Part shown: positions 47,860-58,689 of the stretch, in pieces
Layout of the letters: each line of letters opens with the position of its first letter
Numbering within the stretch: the stretch's first letter is position 1
Assembly (NCBI RefSeq): GCF_008831285.2
Contig: NC_045141.1
Span: 25,967,315 to 26,031,314 of the forward strand
Reading direction: 5' to 3'
Length of the DNA stretch: 64,000 nt
Source: Nymphaea colorata
Taxonomy: Eukaryota; Streptophyta; Magnoliopsida; Nymphaeales; Nymphaeaceae
Notes under the pieces: generated by a model
What the model was told of the DNA's origin: nothing
The model's input: only the letters and a program-made list of their open reading frames with translations
Database searches by the model: none
Position numbers and translations under genes: made by a program

Positions 47860-48719
47860 TGGATCCATTATTTTGGAATCTTCTTTTGTTGAGGAGAGTC
47901 AAATGTGTGTTTGAGCAAATAGATGTACTTTTGTTTATATTTTAAGTCAAAAGATGACTCAGAGAGTTCTTTCCATTATCAATAGTGCTGAAGCAAGATT
48001 TTCATACGCAAAAAAGTGATTTCTCAAATTAGAAAACTTGAGCAAAGACCTTGTAGTGATTTTCAGGTTTCTTCAAAAGAGAGTTTTCCATGTCAAAAGG
48101 TCTTTATATATGGGCGCACCAAGTGTTGTTGAAACTTACTACCAAGGCTAATCTTTATTTTGACTCTATCCAGGTAGCCAAAAACATGGCGAAGTTTAGG
48201 GTCTTCGTTTCTTTCTCTTCTGAGCAAATGAATTCCTAATTACATATTTCACCGGGAAGCTATTGCGATCGAAGCCTTCCAGTATCCCAATGTAAATACG
48301 AAGGCGAAAGGAAGAACCAATCCCATTATTCTTTGTATAATTATAGCTTTCAAAAGTTTGCTACGGAAAAAAGTGCCAGACTGCCACGTGGTAAACTTAC
48401 GGCCAGTTTGAAGGAAGATGTGTGTGTGTGTGTGGGAGATCGATACGTAATAAACCATATTTTCAACTCTCATTTGGCAGAGAAAAATTAATATATTGTA
48501 AATTGAAGAAAAACACATATTAAGTTATTTTTAATGTGTCAACATATTTCGCTTATGAATGATGAATCATCATGAATGTTTATTGAGTGTAACCAGTTTT
48601 TTTATATAAAACACTTATTATCGCTAATTTTTTATAATTTTTTTATAAACTAAAAAATAATTTATAATACATTACTATCACAGGCACCTTGTTTGAAGAG
48701 GTCCTAGGACTTGTTGTTG

Positions 48720-48965
48720 GTTTGGAAACATCCGAACAGGTATAAAGGACACTCGAGGAGGTACACGCTTTGGATTCTCAAGAAAGAGAATGTTGTCTGC
48801 TACAGAAGTTGCAGACACACGAAAAGAAGAACATGCCCATGGCAGATTATATACGGATTTTCAAAAATACCTGCGATGAATTGCAGGCCATTAGAAGACC
48901 GGTGAATGACCATAGAAAGGTCTATATTCTTCTAAACGGATTGGGGCTTGAGTATGAGTCGTTTG
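48720..48965 (+). pseudogene. Ty1/copia gag fragment (interrupted by an LTR)
   Basis: The frame at 48770-48965 reads MADYIRIFKNTCDELQAI, then NDHRKVYILLNGLGLEYESFV, which is the central part of a copia-type Gag (the UBN2/Retrotran_gag region). The same peptide with a few changes recurs at about 50435-50560. The homology stops abruptly at GTTTGT, where an LTR beginning TGTTGAAG starts. The 5' part is degenerate. This is debris of an element related to the one downstream. Confidence 0.75.
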
Positions 48966-49275
48966 TGTTGAAGAAAGGGGTTTCCCTTTTTTTGAACAGT
49001 TATATTTATAAGGACGTGTCTCTTTTTCTGACTTTTTATTTTTCTATGTTGGCAGTTATTTTTGGACCGTTATCATCTTCTTCCTTAGTTAGTTCTCTCG
49101 GTGTGGAGGTGTGTGAGGTTTTGGTTGTTCTCTCACATGTAAAAGAACTCATGGTTATTAGTGTGTGAAAGCAACTATTGTGTTGTTTTGTATGTGGACA
49201 TAGGCCACTGATCAGGCCGAACCATGTTAAACTTTGTGTGCTTGCTCTATCCTTTCTTTCTCTCTTATTTCAACA
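48966..49275 (+). mobile_element. Ty1/copia 5' LTR
   Basis: A 310-bp segment starts TGTTGAAG and ends ATTTCAACA, so it is bounded by a perfect 7-bp inverted repeat (TGTTGAA/TTCAACA) with the canonical TG...CA ends. It is followed at once by the primer-binding site. A TATA-like TATATTTATAAG lies at about 48999-49010. No second copy (3' LTR) was found in the window, so the element looks 3'-truncated. The 5 bp before it, GTTTG, would be the target-site duplication. Confidence 0.8.
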
Positions 49276-49287
49276 TGGTATCAGAGC
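49276..49287 (+). other. Primer-binding site, initiator tRNA-Met
   Basis: TGGTATCAGAGC is the standard PBS of plant Ty1/copia elements, complementary to the 3' end of initiator methionine tRNA. It abuts the LTR end and marks the start of the internal region. Confidence 0.9.
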
Positions 49288-49952
49288 GTGTAGCATTTCC
49301 ACTAAGGTTGTTGAGGCTTTGATCTTAAGTTTCAGAGAGCTTTCTGTATTTTTCTGTTGAGGAGTCAAGCAGACACACCAACTCAGAAACTTCACCGGAT
49401 TTCAGCGACCGGTGTTGTCATCTCTGGTGTCGAAAGCATCAAACATAGGCTCGTTAGAATCGTCTGCATCTAAGAATTCTCCCTGCAAAATTTCATATTT
49501 TTTGGAGCAGTCGTTGCGGAGATACAAATTTTTGAACGACTATATGTGACTGAAATTTTTTCCTGCGACTCTGTCCAAGCGTGACTTTCTCTCTCACGTG
49601 TTTCTCTTTGGGGTTGATTCAAGGGTCGAGCAAGGGTACGTTGGATTTAGGCTGGTGTCTACTATTTTTGGACAAATTTTTAGATTTTTTGAATGATCCT
49701 GCGAAAAACGGTGGATTTTACAAGTACCATAGGTTTCTGAAGCTTCCTGAGAAGAAATCTTAACGCGATTTCTCTCCAGTGGTCATTTGGAGCTGAAACT
49801 AGGGGCGTCCACTCTTCACCTCGTTAGTGAGTTCTTGTCCAATTTTCATATTTTTCCGAGTTAGAGGTGATTTTTAAAAATTCGGCGAGTGACTACTGGT
49901 CCTAGACGACGCCTGAGCAGACCTGATCTCCTTATTCTCATCTTCATGAGCA

Positions 49953-50967
49953 TCATGGCTGAAACAGGTTCCAATCATTGAGAAAATTCTTGTTTAAGAA
50001 GAACTCAATCCTACTATTAAAATCACGTCGGTGCTTATCAATGGGATAAATTATCTTGCATGGTCAAAATCAGTAACGTTATTTTTGAGTGGAAAATCAA
50101 AACTTGAATATGTTACTGGTGAGCTCCCAAAAGCAGATGAGAATAACTCATTTTACAAGGAGTGGAAGATGAACAATCACATGGTGATGTCTTGGTTGAT
50201 GAATTCTATGAAACCCAAAACTCAACAAGGTTTTTTCTTTGTTGAAACTACTGCACAAATTTGGCAAAAGGCCAAAGAGTTGTATAGTGAAAAAAACAAT
50301 ATAGCTAGTTTGTCAAAAAAAATTTACAGTATAAAGAAAGATCAGAAAACTAGTTTCGGTGAACATTTTGATGATCTTCAAGGGTTGTGGGATGAGTTAG
50401 ACTACTTAGTTGATATGACTGAAAGTCTGCAAACCATGGCTGATTACATACGGATTTTCAAAAATACCTGCGATGAATTGCAGCCCATTGGAAGACAAGT
50501 CAATGACCATAGAAAGACCTTTCTTCTTCTGAATGGATTCGGGCTTGAGTATGAGTCCGTTTGTAACGTCAATGCTAATGCCCCCAATTCCTACTTATAA
50601 GGACGTTGTACCACTGCTACAAAGCCATAAAACCCTAAAGTCATTCAATCAATATGAAGAGAAATCCAACATCAATATGCATTTTATGCCTAAAGACAGA
50701 CATTTTATGGTAAACCTGGAGGAAGAGAAAGACAAACTTCTCTTCTCAAGGTAGGGGTTTTATCCATATCACCGTGGACAACAAGATAATCAAAAAAACG
50801 TTGCCAAGGCTTCAGCAACTCAACGGAACTTTACAGATGCCAAAGGAAAAGCCACAGTGAACAAAGAAAAATGTATGGTGTGTCAGATTTGTTTTAAAGA
50901 GAATCACTCTACTCTTAAATGCTGGCATAGATTTGATAATGTATATAAGGTAGAAGAAGCTGCATAA
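49953..50967 (+). pseudogene. Decayed Ty1/copia gag
   Basis: Gag-like coding sequence. A start context (MAETGSNH then stop) at 49953 is followed in another phase by a region that includes INGINYLAWSKSV, NHMVMSWLMNSM and GLWDEL (open frame 50031-50600). Relative to the copy at 48.9 kb, GAGTCCG instead of GAGTCG near 50557 adds one base and shifts the frame; homology continues in the next phase (PTYKDVVPLLQSHKTL). A zinc knuckle, CQICFKENHSTLKC (C-x2-C-x4-H-x4-C), sits at about 50881-50922, with a stop at about 50965. No integrase or reverse transcriptase follows. The element is non-functional. Confidence 0.85.
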
Positions 50968-52297
50968 ATAAGGTAGAAAAAACTGCAAAAGTATTAGCAG
51001 CAGCTGATAACCAAGATCACGTGTGACATTAAAGCACACGAAAGCTTTAATTACCATATATTATGTCATTATGATACAACCTATAGGTCAGCCTAACTGA
51101 TATGCAATATGATATATGCCTTCTACAACACTGATTCAAGAAATGCAAAGCAGAAAGCGACCAAGTTGGTTAAATGAAAAATAGGATATGGAGCATGTAA
51201 ACTCATTGCCCTTCTCCCCATGAACCAACATCTTCTCATCCATTTTTAGACTCCTTTGTATCTCTGGACCGATCCCTTGCACATGGCCATTCAAGGCCTC
51301 CGGTAGCAGTTTTTTATTTCGTAGTTGTTCCTCACAAAAGCTGAAGAAAATATTGAAAATTTACGAGAACAATAAAAGATATAAAGCTTTTTTTTCCTGC
51401 AAATTTATAAAGCGGCAATCCAAAGAAATATTAAAACATTGAAAAATTAGGTTTTTGAGGCATTTCTTAACAGGATTTTTCTCATAAAACTAAAAAGAAT
51501 CTTGAAAATTGGAATTACGAAAAATAAAAAGAAATGAAAACAATAGGCTCTCTTATACGTCTCCTGCACGTATACAAGGAAACCTATTAAAAGACATTAA
51601 GAGAAAAAGGGAAACTCTGTTGGACATAGAATAACTTCTACCGACTGTGCGATGTTTATTACCAAATAACCTTATTAACACAAAAGCAGCAAAGAAATCA
51701 CCTAAGAATTTCAAACAGATGCAAGACAATGATGTCCACTAAAGCATTTTTAGAACAACAAGAGAGTTGCATGACAAAATAACAAGAGCAAAAATAAGAA
51801 ACGTGACATGAAGAGTTGTTATAACTTACAAAAATAATAAGTTGTCTCGAACTTATCCTAGCATGTAGGGAACATGCTTCAGCTTAATGTGCACACAGTT
51901 GTACTGAGATTAGCTCTCACCACAATAGCTGAAATTCAGTCTCCAACCTTTAAAGCATCAAAAACTCAACATGCGTACCCGTAGAAAAAACATGCTACAA
52001 CTACTGAACATCATCATCATCCACGATCAACCCTCTTAATCAGAACCCCTCACCAAGAAATATAGATAAAATAAGGGAATCTCATTGCCAATTAGAGACA
52101 TAGTTACCAGGCCAATATGTGATCAAATTTAGCAGCAAGTAACAAAAAAAGGAAAGAAGAGTTGTCAACTATGTCTAACATTATATAAGCTGCAAAACTC
52201 ACCATTCATGAAATACCATTAAAACATGTCAGGAACAAAATAGATGGACTGACAAACCTTATTGAAAAGTGCAGATGCCAGAATGACATTTAATAAA
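50968..52297. other. Region between copia remnant and NLR remnant
   Basis: No recognisable intact gene. A minus-strand frame of about 57 codons near 51340-51165 has a coding-like composition (LLPEALNGHVQGIGPEIQRS) but no family I can name. The rest is AT-rich. Confidence 0.4.
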
Positions 52298-52880
52298 AAA
52301 ATAAATGGATGTAGCATCAAAGAGTTAGAAGGTTTGTTTGGGTATATGACAGATATAAAAGATGCATAACAGAGAAGAGACAAAAGATGCAAAACTACAG
52401 AAGAAAGCAAGACTACATGAGTTGAGATTATCTTGCGTTCTAACATTACCTCATCAGTTCAACAAAAATTTTACAGAAACTATGGAAGACATATTTGAAG
52501 AGCTTCAGGCTCCCATGTGTCTCAAGGCACTCCTAATGTCATACCATGCCGGTAGATGGTTTCCTACTTGGATAAGTTCTTTAAGCTGCCTACGAAGAGT
52601 TTTTATAAACGATTGCAACCTTTTGAAAGAACTACCCATGGTAGCACATCTACCACAACTTGGCAGCACTTGAAAGCTTAGAGGAGCCGTCAGTTCATGC
52701 CCATAAACAACTTAAAGAGTCCCTTTGTTATATTTGATACATGGAGAGGCTAGAGGAGTGGCCTCAATCAGAACCGATTCCTTATCTTCGAAATTTAGAT
52801 GCTAAAAATTGCCCAATTTACGTAGCATGGGAACCTTGGAGGAGAGAACCAACTGAGCAGGAAAAGAAAAAGGGTATGCT
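52298..52880 (+). pseudogene. NLR (NBS-LRR) leucine-rich-repeat fragment
   Basis: The main frame (52362-52673) contains KDAKLQKKARLHELRLS, FEELQAPMCLKALLMSYHAG, RWFPTWISSLSCLRRVFI and NDCNLLKELPMVAHLPQLGS. These are typical of the LRR region of CC-type NLR immune receptors. Upstream, a frame-shifted piece (CSIKELEGLFGYMTDIKDA) fits just before it. Downstream, after a stop and frame change, ERLEEWPQSEPIPYLRNLD and WEPWRREPTEQEKKKG continue the LRR end. No NB-ARC domain is visible in the upstream 1.3 kb. The stops and shifts make this a pseudogene remnant with no product. Confidence 0.8.
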
Positions 52881-55834
52881 GATTAACCCCTACGGATGTT
52901 ACAAAATCTACACTAGTTGATTTGGAACAGGATACGTAGATGTTCAGATTATGTAAACTTGGTAGTGTTTCCATGATAAGTATAAGTAATATTCCCATAC
53001 ACGTAAATTCAGATTGCCCACACAACTGTCAATCCCAAAATCGTCCACCAGAACTCCTTTTCTTTTCTCATTCAAGTAGTGATTCAAGTTGTAATTTCAT
53101 ATCAAAACGTATCATTCCACAGAAATATATATGTGTGTGTGTATACACGCATGTATGTACTTATGTACATATATATGCATGTATTGGTATGGCCCCCTCA
53201 AGTTGGAAAGTGTATATATATCGACACTGAAGGATGTAGGAAAGTCGGACTCTTGGCATCCTCTAATGCCCCAAGAAAGTCATATCCTTCATCAAAAAAC
53301 ATCTTATTGAGTGTCAATGTGAGATACCAACAGCTAGTTTTTCAAGCTTGGGACCTGATTATGTTCATATTTGAAACTAGTCGTAGTCAGATATCTCCAG
53401 CATCTCTTTTTCAAGCAAACACAGCAATTTTGATGTGTGCAATATAAAGGAGTTCAACTTTGTAAGATGGTGAGTGTTGTGAAAAGCAATAACTGTTGCT
53501 AAAAAAAATCATCTTAAAAACATTAACGATAGTTAAGATACAGCAAATGGTGTTTAACAATAAGTTTATGATACAACAATGGTGCATGGTGCTTTCACCT
53601 TTTTGGTGCATTTTTCGATTTGAAAAGACTAAAATGCCCTTCTAAAAAACAAAATGAGGGTGATCACAAGATTTTTTTAATAATATAAAACAAATTGAGA
53701 AGCAGAAAATTTGGACACTTTTTTTTTTTCCATTGGACCCATGAAGCTGGCCTGGCCTGGCCTGTCGTAAATGGGGTCCAACACATTACATCGTACGCAT
53801 AAGAAAATCTTCATATCCATCACATCACATTACATATTGTATTATTACTGTTGCCAAATAGGTCCCGAAAGGCCTCATTTCAACCACATATAATCCAATT
53901 TCTTTTAAGGGGGGCACATTAGACCTCTCAATGCATTTGAAAGTAGTCAATGTCTACCGAGCTTGATTTGAAATATAAAATGATGAGTTGCTGGCTGCCT
54001 ACAGATCAGAAACTCTTTCCAGTGGTGCTTAGATGTTTGATGTGTTCCATTCACATGCAATTGTGATGCTTCAAGGCTAAATTAGATTGTCGAGTTAGGA
54101 AGGTCGTAGGCAGTTGCAGGTGAGCCCACACCTGGTCAAATTCTTCCAGCTGCAAACTTTGACGAAGATATACACAGGAGATTGGGCTCAAAGGACCTTC
54201 AAATGAAATTAGGCTAAAAATTAGTGCCCATGTTCCTCTTACGATATAATCTTTGTCAGAATTTGCCTAACTTCTGCTTTTTTGCAGACAAAATGCCAAA
54301 GAATCTTCTCTGATCGTATAACAAATAAAGATAAGTTTGACTTTCTTTCGTTTGGACATCTTTTCATATTGTAACTGTACGACAGCTAAGATTTTGCTCT
54401 CACTCCAAAAGTGGATAATAGTTTTTGCAAAAAGTTTCAAAAGTTTAAGTCCATGAAAGTGCTAAAAGGCCTCTCCTAGTGCTTGATTTCTATATCATTG
54501 GCATCATTTATCATGAGGTCTAGGGTTCGATGATCCCAAGCAGCAGCGTCGCTGAAAGCACCATGAACCCTTTGTTCTTGTCATGAACTATCGCTAATGC
54601 TTTTACAATGGTTTTTTTTTTTTTTTTAGGAACAGAGCAACACCCACCATCTTACAAATTTGAACTCCTTTATATATATATCTGAAAATTGCAAAAAAGA
54701 GATGATGGACATATCTGAATCGACTAGTTGTTTCAAATGAGTACATAATTGAATCCCAAGCTCGAAAATATCTGTTGGTATTTTACATTGACAGTCAATA
54801 AGTTGTTTTCTGATGAAGGATATCATTTTTGGGGCATTAACACGTTGCCGTGCATGTCAAGAGTACGAAATTTCCTACATCTTTCAGTATTTGTCTTGAC
54901 TGTCGATATTGTGACCGGTCTTATGAAGATACATGGTGGCTGCCGTTTTCATACTAGCAAGAACCTTTTCCCCTAGGTCTTTTTTGGGCACCAAGCGTGG
55001 GATCGAATCTCACTGCTGCCGTTTTAAGTAGCAATCCTATGATCTTAGGCCTTTTTTTTTTTTAACTTTTAAAGTTTTTCTTTCCGACGGTTATCAAATA
55101 GGAGACGATTTTCTGTCTCGGAGATATATGGCACTTTTACCTTTGCTTTTCAGTTGAAATTAAATTTTTATTCTGAACAAAATAACGACATTTGGGCAAT
55201 ATATAAAACTTTTCGTTTTCCGGAACCTCGTCAAGCAAAAATATGGCATGTATGAAGATTGAAGAAATTCAAGATGTGAAGGCAAAACTGAAAAAAAATC
55301 CTTCCCTGTTTTCTTCATTAAGAACAGAAACATTTAGCAAAACCAAACTGACCTCCATTCTCAGGTATGAATGAATCCCAATCGTATGATAACTCTACAT
55401 GTAGGCATATATCACATAAAAGAGGCAGTTAAACCAAAAAACTTTGGAACGTGAACATGTTTTTTTCTTTTCATTTTATTGGAAGCTAAATACCCAAAAA
55501 TTTGCAAAAAATCCTTATACAAATAAAGGACACGCACTTGAATTCAAAGACCCATCGTGGTTATGACTAGTCAACCTAAATATTTCTTCTCTAAGTCCTC
55601 ATCCTTCCTCCTACCATGTCTAATTAGTTGGATCGAAAGTCTATAAAGTCCAAGTGATTGGCAGCCTCCAGCCGTAGGAGAGCTGTCAACATTAATGCGT
55701 CAAGGATTGAATGACTCAAGCACAGCAGGATGTGCGCAGGTGGAATACTCAACCGTAACCTTTCGTTAGTTTCGTGCGGAAGATGTTTATAACGTGAGCA
55801 TTTAAAATATTAGGTGGACATGCATGAATAATGA

Positions 55835-56061
55835 TTCACTTGACTAACCGAGATTAGTAAAATAAATCTGGCGATAGACACCACCTTGGCTTCAACAAAA
55901 ACTAACGCAGATATTTCTGTTTGGGATTCAATAAGACTGTACTTGGTAGCGAGACTTTGTTGCTTGTTTGGCAGCATAAATCCAGACATGTCTGAAGAAC
56001 AATTTACTTGACTAATCGAGAACAGTAAAATGAATTTGGCGAAATAGATTTCACCATGGCA
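55835..56061. repeat. Imperfect direct repeat, about 55 bp unit
   Basis: TTCACTTGACTAACCGAGA and TTTACTTGACTAATCGAGA open two copies (about 55835-55892 and 56003-56061). Both continue AGTAAAAT.AAT.TGGCGA and reach a CACC.TGGC box. They lie about 168 bp apart. No coding function. Confidence 0.75.
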
Positions 56062-56217
56062 TTCTTGATTTCGGAATCTGAACGCTGCCACTGTATCCAG
56101 TTGTACCAAGAAACGGATCTAATATACCTTCAGCTAATCACATACTCAAATTTTATTCAAAACACAGTGAAGGATCGACTTGGGATGAGTCACGAGACAG
56201 TGAACGGAATCAAGAGG

Positions 56218-56223
56218 CACGTG
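56218..56223. promoter_or_regulatory. G-box CACGTG in the MYB promoter
   Basis: GGCACGTGCT lies about 220 bp upstream of the MYB ATG. It fits a bZIP or bHLH site by sequence; regulation by it is inferred. Confidence 0.35.
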
Positions 56224-56321
56224 CTGCACATTTAGGATTCCGAGTGTCGGGAAAAATCACGGTTGGTTCTCGGACGCGTGAACAGCATTTCAGTACGGTG
56301 GATTTGTTCGATGCCACAAGA

Positions 56322-56352
<31 letters not shown>

Positions 56353-56373
56353 CCTCCCTGTGGTTATATAATA
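56322..56373 (+). promoter_or_regulatory. CT tract and TATA-like box upstream of MYB gene
   Basis: A CT/CCCT run (56322-56359) is followed by TATATAATA at 56365-56373, about 70 bp before the ATG. The TATA box and pyrimidine tract together look like a plant core promoter. The true transcription start is not known. Confidence 0.4.
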
Positions 56374-56439
56374 ACGGGCTTCCTCCTTTGTCTTTCCTCT
56401 GGTAGTTCGTGACATACAGCAAACGGAGAGAGAGGAAGG

Positions 56440-56723
56440 ATGGCGAAAGAATCGACAGTGAGGAAATGCTCGTTCTGCGGGAACAATGGCCACAACTCGA
56501 GGACGTGCGACAGCGTGGGTGCTTGGCAGAAGGGAGGAGTTGGGGAAGGGCTGATGCTGTTTGGGGTGAGAATTGGTGGTGGTGAGGTGATGAGGAAGAG
56601 CCTGAGTACAGGGAACTTGGTCTTTTGTGGGGAGCAGAATTCTGGTGACCAGGGGTACGCATCTGATGGCCTCCCTCATTCTTCTACCAATAAACGACAT
56701 GAGAGAAACAGAGGTATGTTGTT

Positions 56724-56783
<60 letters not shown>

Positions 56784-58689
56784 AATTCCAATTCCCATGC
56801 TTGTTTCGTGGGGATTGTGCTTGAAGTTTGGAGCTGAATCTTTGTTGGTTGGACAGGAAGTGTTATGCTGTCTGAATATCCAGCTGAAAGCTTGAAACCC
56901 ATTTAATGGACCCATCTTTTACTAGTTAATCTAAAGATATTCCGTGGACAATTATATTTGTACACTTCTTTTAATGGTTTTTCTCTTTTGTCGATTTACT
57001 TGCGAACTTGGTTTTCTTTGAGAAAAAATTTCATTTATCTGTGGCTTCCTGGATTTTCAGCGACCACGTACAATATTATGTTGCTCCCTTTTGGTTATAG
57101 GTGCGTGTAGGACTAATTAGTTGTTTGTTCTGCTAATAACCTCTGAAAATCGCTTAGCATTTTGAAGAAGATTTATGGTAATACGTGAAGGGATTATTAA
57201 TGACTTCCTAAATTCCAACACTGAATTCCTTACAAATGTCTGTTGTTAAGGTGGTTATCTGGGTACACGAGAAAGCATAAGGATTCTTATTGCAAATTCT
57301 TAACTGTTGATGTAGAGTGATGCAAGAACTTAGGGTATTTTTACTGAATTTCAAAGGTAGGTAATTTTTCAGCGATGTGACATATAACAAGAGGGCTCCT
57401 TTTCATCTTTCAGGTGTACCATGGACAGAAGAGGAGCACAGGACCTTTCTGGCAGGACTAAAGGAGCTTGGAAAGGGGGATTGGAAGGGAATTTCAAAGA
57501 GATTTGTAACTACCAGGACTCCAACTCAAGTTGCCAGTCATGCTCAGAAATACTTCCTTAGGCATGCCAGCAGTGGCAAGAAGAAGCGCAGGTCCAGCCT
57601 CTTTGATGTGGTGGCTAATGTAAAACCTTCTTCTTCCTCCTCTGTCTATTACCGGGTCTTCTGAAATTTACATGCTTTATTTAGCCTTTATTTAACTTGT
57701 TAGATTTTTAGCTCTCAGTTTTTCTGATATTCTGTATGAAAGAAATGAGTTTCTTGGCAACCATCATATCGATATTGATGTTATTTTCTCAGGATGGATC
57801 TTCAAACAAAATGAACACCAAAATAGCAGATGCAACCACAGAAGCTTCCCCAGCTTTTCCTTTGGTCACGAGTAGTGAAGTTCCTGTTCCTAATGGTGCA
57901 AATTTGACGGTATAGCTTTCACATCCTGGGCCACTTCCCTTTTCTCTGTCGGCAGAATCACAGTATCCATTTCGTGAACGCCATGTTTGTGGCAGTTGAC
58001 TCTGTTTCCATCGTTCATATTAACAAAGAGTTTAATCACCAAGTCCTCTGCCTTACGCCCAAAACGACATATGCGCCCAGATCAATTTGATCAGGCACTT
58101 GCCTTCTTTCCTTTTCATGCAATGTTATAAATACCAGAAGCGCACTGCTTGTTCATTGTCCTCGTAGATGAGAAAGTGAATGCTTTAGATGGAAGAAATA
58201 ACTTCTAAGCATTCCAATATTTTCTGTCACATTCAGCTGTTTTTTTTCTTCTTAGCTTGGTGCAAAACTTGATGATCGGTGTCCCAAAATGGCGTCCTAA
58301 GCAAGCATTTTGATGTTCAGCAGGATTCTGCTGGATTTAGTTCTATGTTAATTCGTCTTTCTTACATCTGTTGTTAAAATTTTTTTGCTTGGCAGGAAGC
58401 ATCATCCTATGGAACTGAAGCTTTGCAGCCAACCTCATCGTTTAAGTCAATCAGCGAATCCTCCCCCAAGATAAATCCACACGATTCCAAGGCATATCGG
58501 CAATCCTCTCATTTCGCCCTCGATCTTGTCCGACATTGCTTGTTTTCACCATCTCCACCCTATCTCGAAACAAAAACCGTTCCTCCGCCATTGTCTGTTT
58601 CCGACCTTCTTCCTGCTTTCTCTTCCAGCCCAACACCCATACACACTTGCGATCTGGAGCTCAGAATTACCCCTCCACAAGCTGCTTGA
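56440..58689 (+). CDS. Zinc-knuckle SHAQKYF-class MYB repressor (KUA1/MYBS3-type)
   Basis: Four exons join in phase: 56440-56713, 57414-57619, 57793-57909 and 58396-58689, giving 296 residues. The N-terminal CCHC zinc knuckle ([14 protein letters not shown], residues 10-23) is followed by an R/KLFGV-like motif (LMLFGV, 38-43). The single MYB repeat covers about residues 93-143 ([21 protein letters not shown]) and ends in SHAQKYF (133-139). The C-terminus contains an LELRI EAR-like motif near 286-290. This domain order marks plant R-R-type one-repeat MYBs such as KUA1/MYBH and rice MYBS3. They bind the TATCCA-type element and usually repress transcription, linked to sugar, senescence and cell-expansion responses. 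It is a nuclear protein. The coding frame is intact. Long CT tracts lie just upstream of the ATG and just inside intron 1. Confidence 0.95.
56726..56781. repeat. (CT)n microsatellite at the start of MYB intron 1
   Basis: About 28 CT repeats begin about 12 bp after the 5' splice site (AGAG/GTATGTTGTTG). The long run of Ser-Leu in frame through it is intron, not protein; the phase-correct acceptor is at 57414. Confidence 0.95.

Larger units (their letters stand above)
45351..48719. other. Intergenic region upstream of the glucosylceramidase gene
   Basis: The promoter region of the minus-strand gene lies at the start, GC-richer to about 45730. The remainder is AT-rich with two short tandem repeats (46987-47046, 47148-47204) and a TA microsatellite (47838-47859). 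A frame starting at 47712 (MSAMATACVNQPPSM) has no recognised homology and runs into the TA repeat. Confidence 0.5.
52881..56439. other. Intergenic region before the MYB gene
   Basis: AT-rich with a GGCCT triplet repeat near 53747-53762, T tracts near 54610 and 55050, and an imperfect direct repeat at 55835-56061. The last 200 bp are the MYB promoter. Sequences around 54470-54560 and 54985-55040 look like old dispersed repeats. No exon is recognisable. Confidence 0.5.

Noticed and set aside
54523-54545. tRNA-like GGTTCGA box
   Set aside because: No acceptor, D or anticodon arm could be folded around it; it looks like part of an old dispersed repeat.
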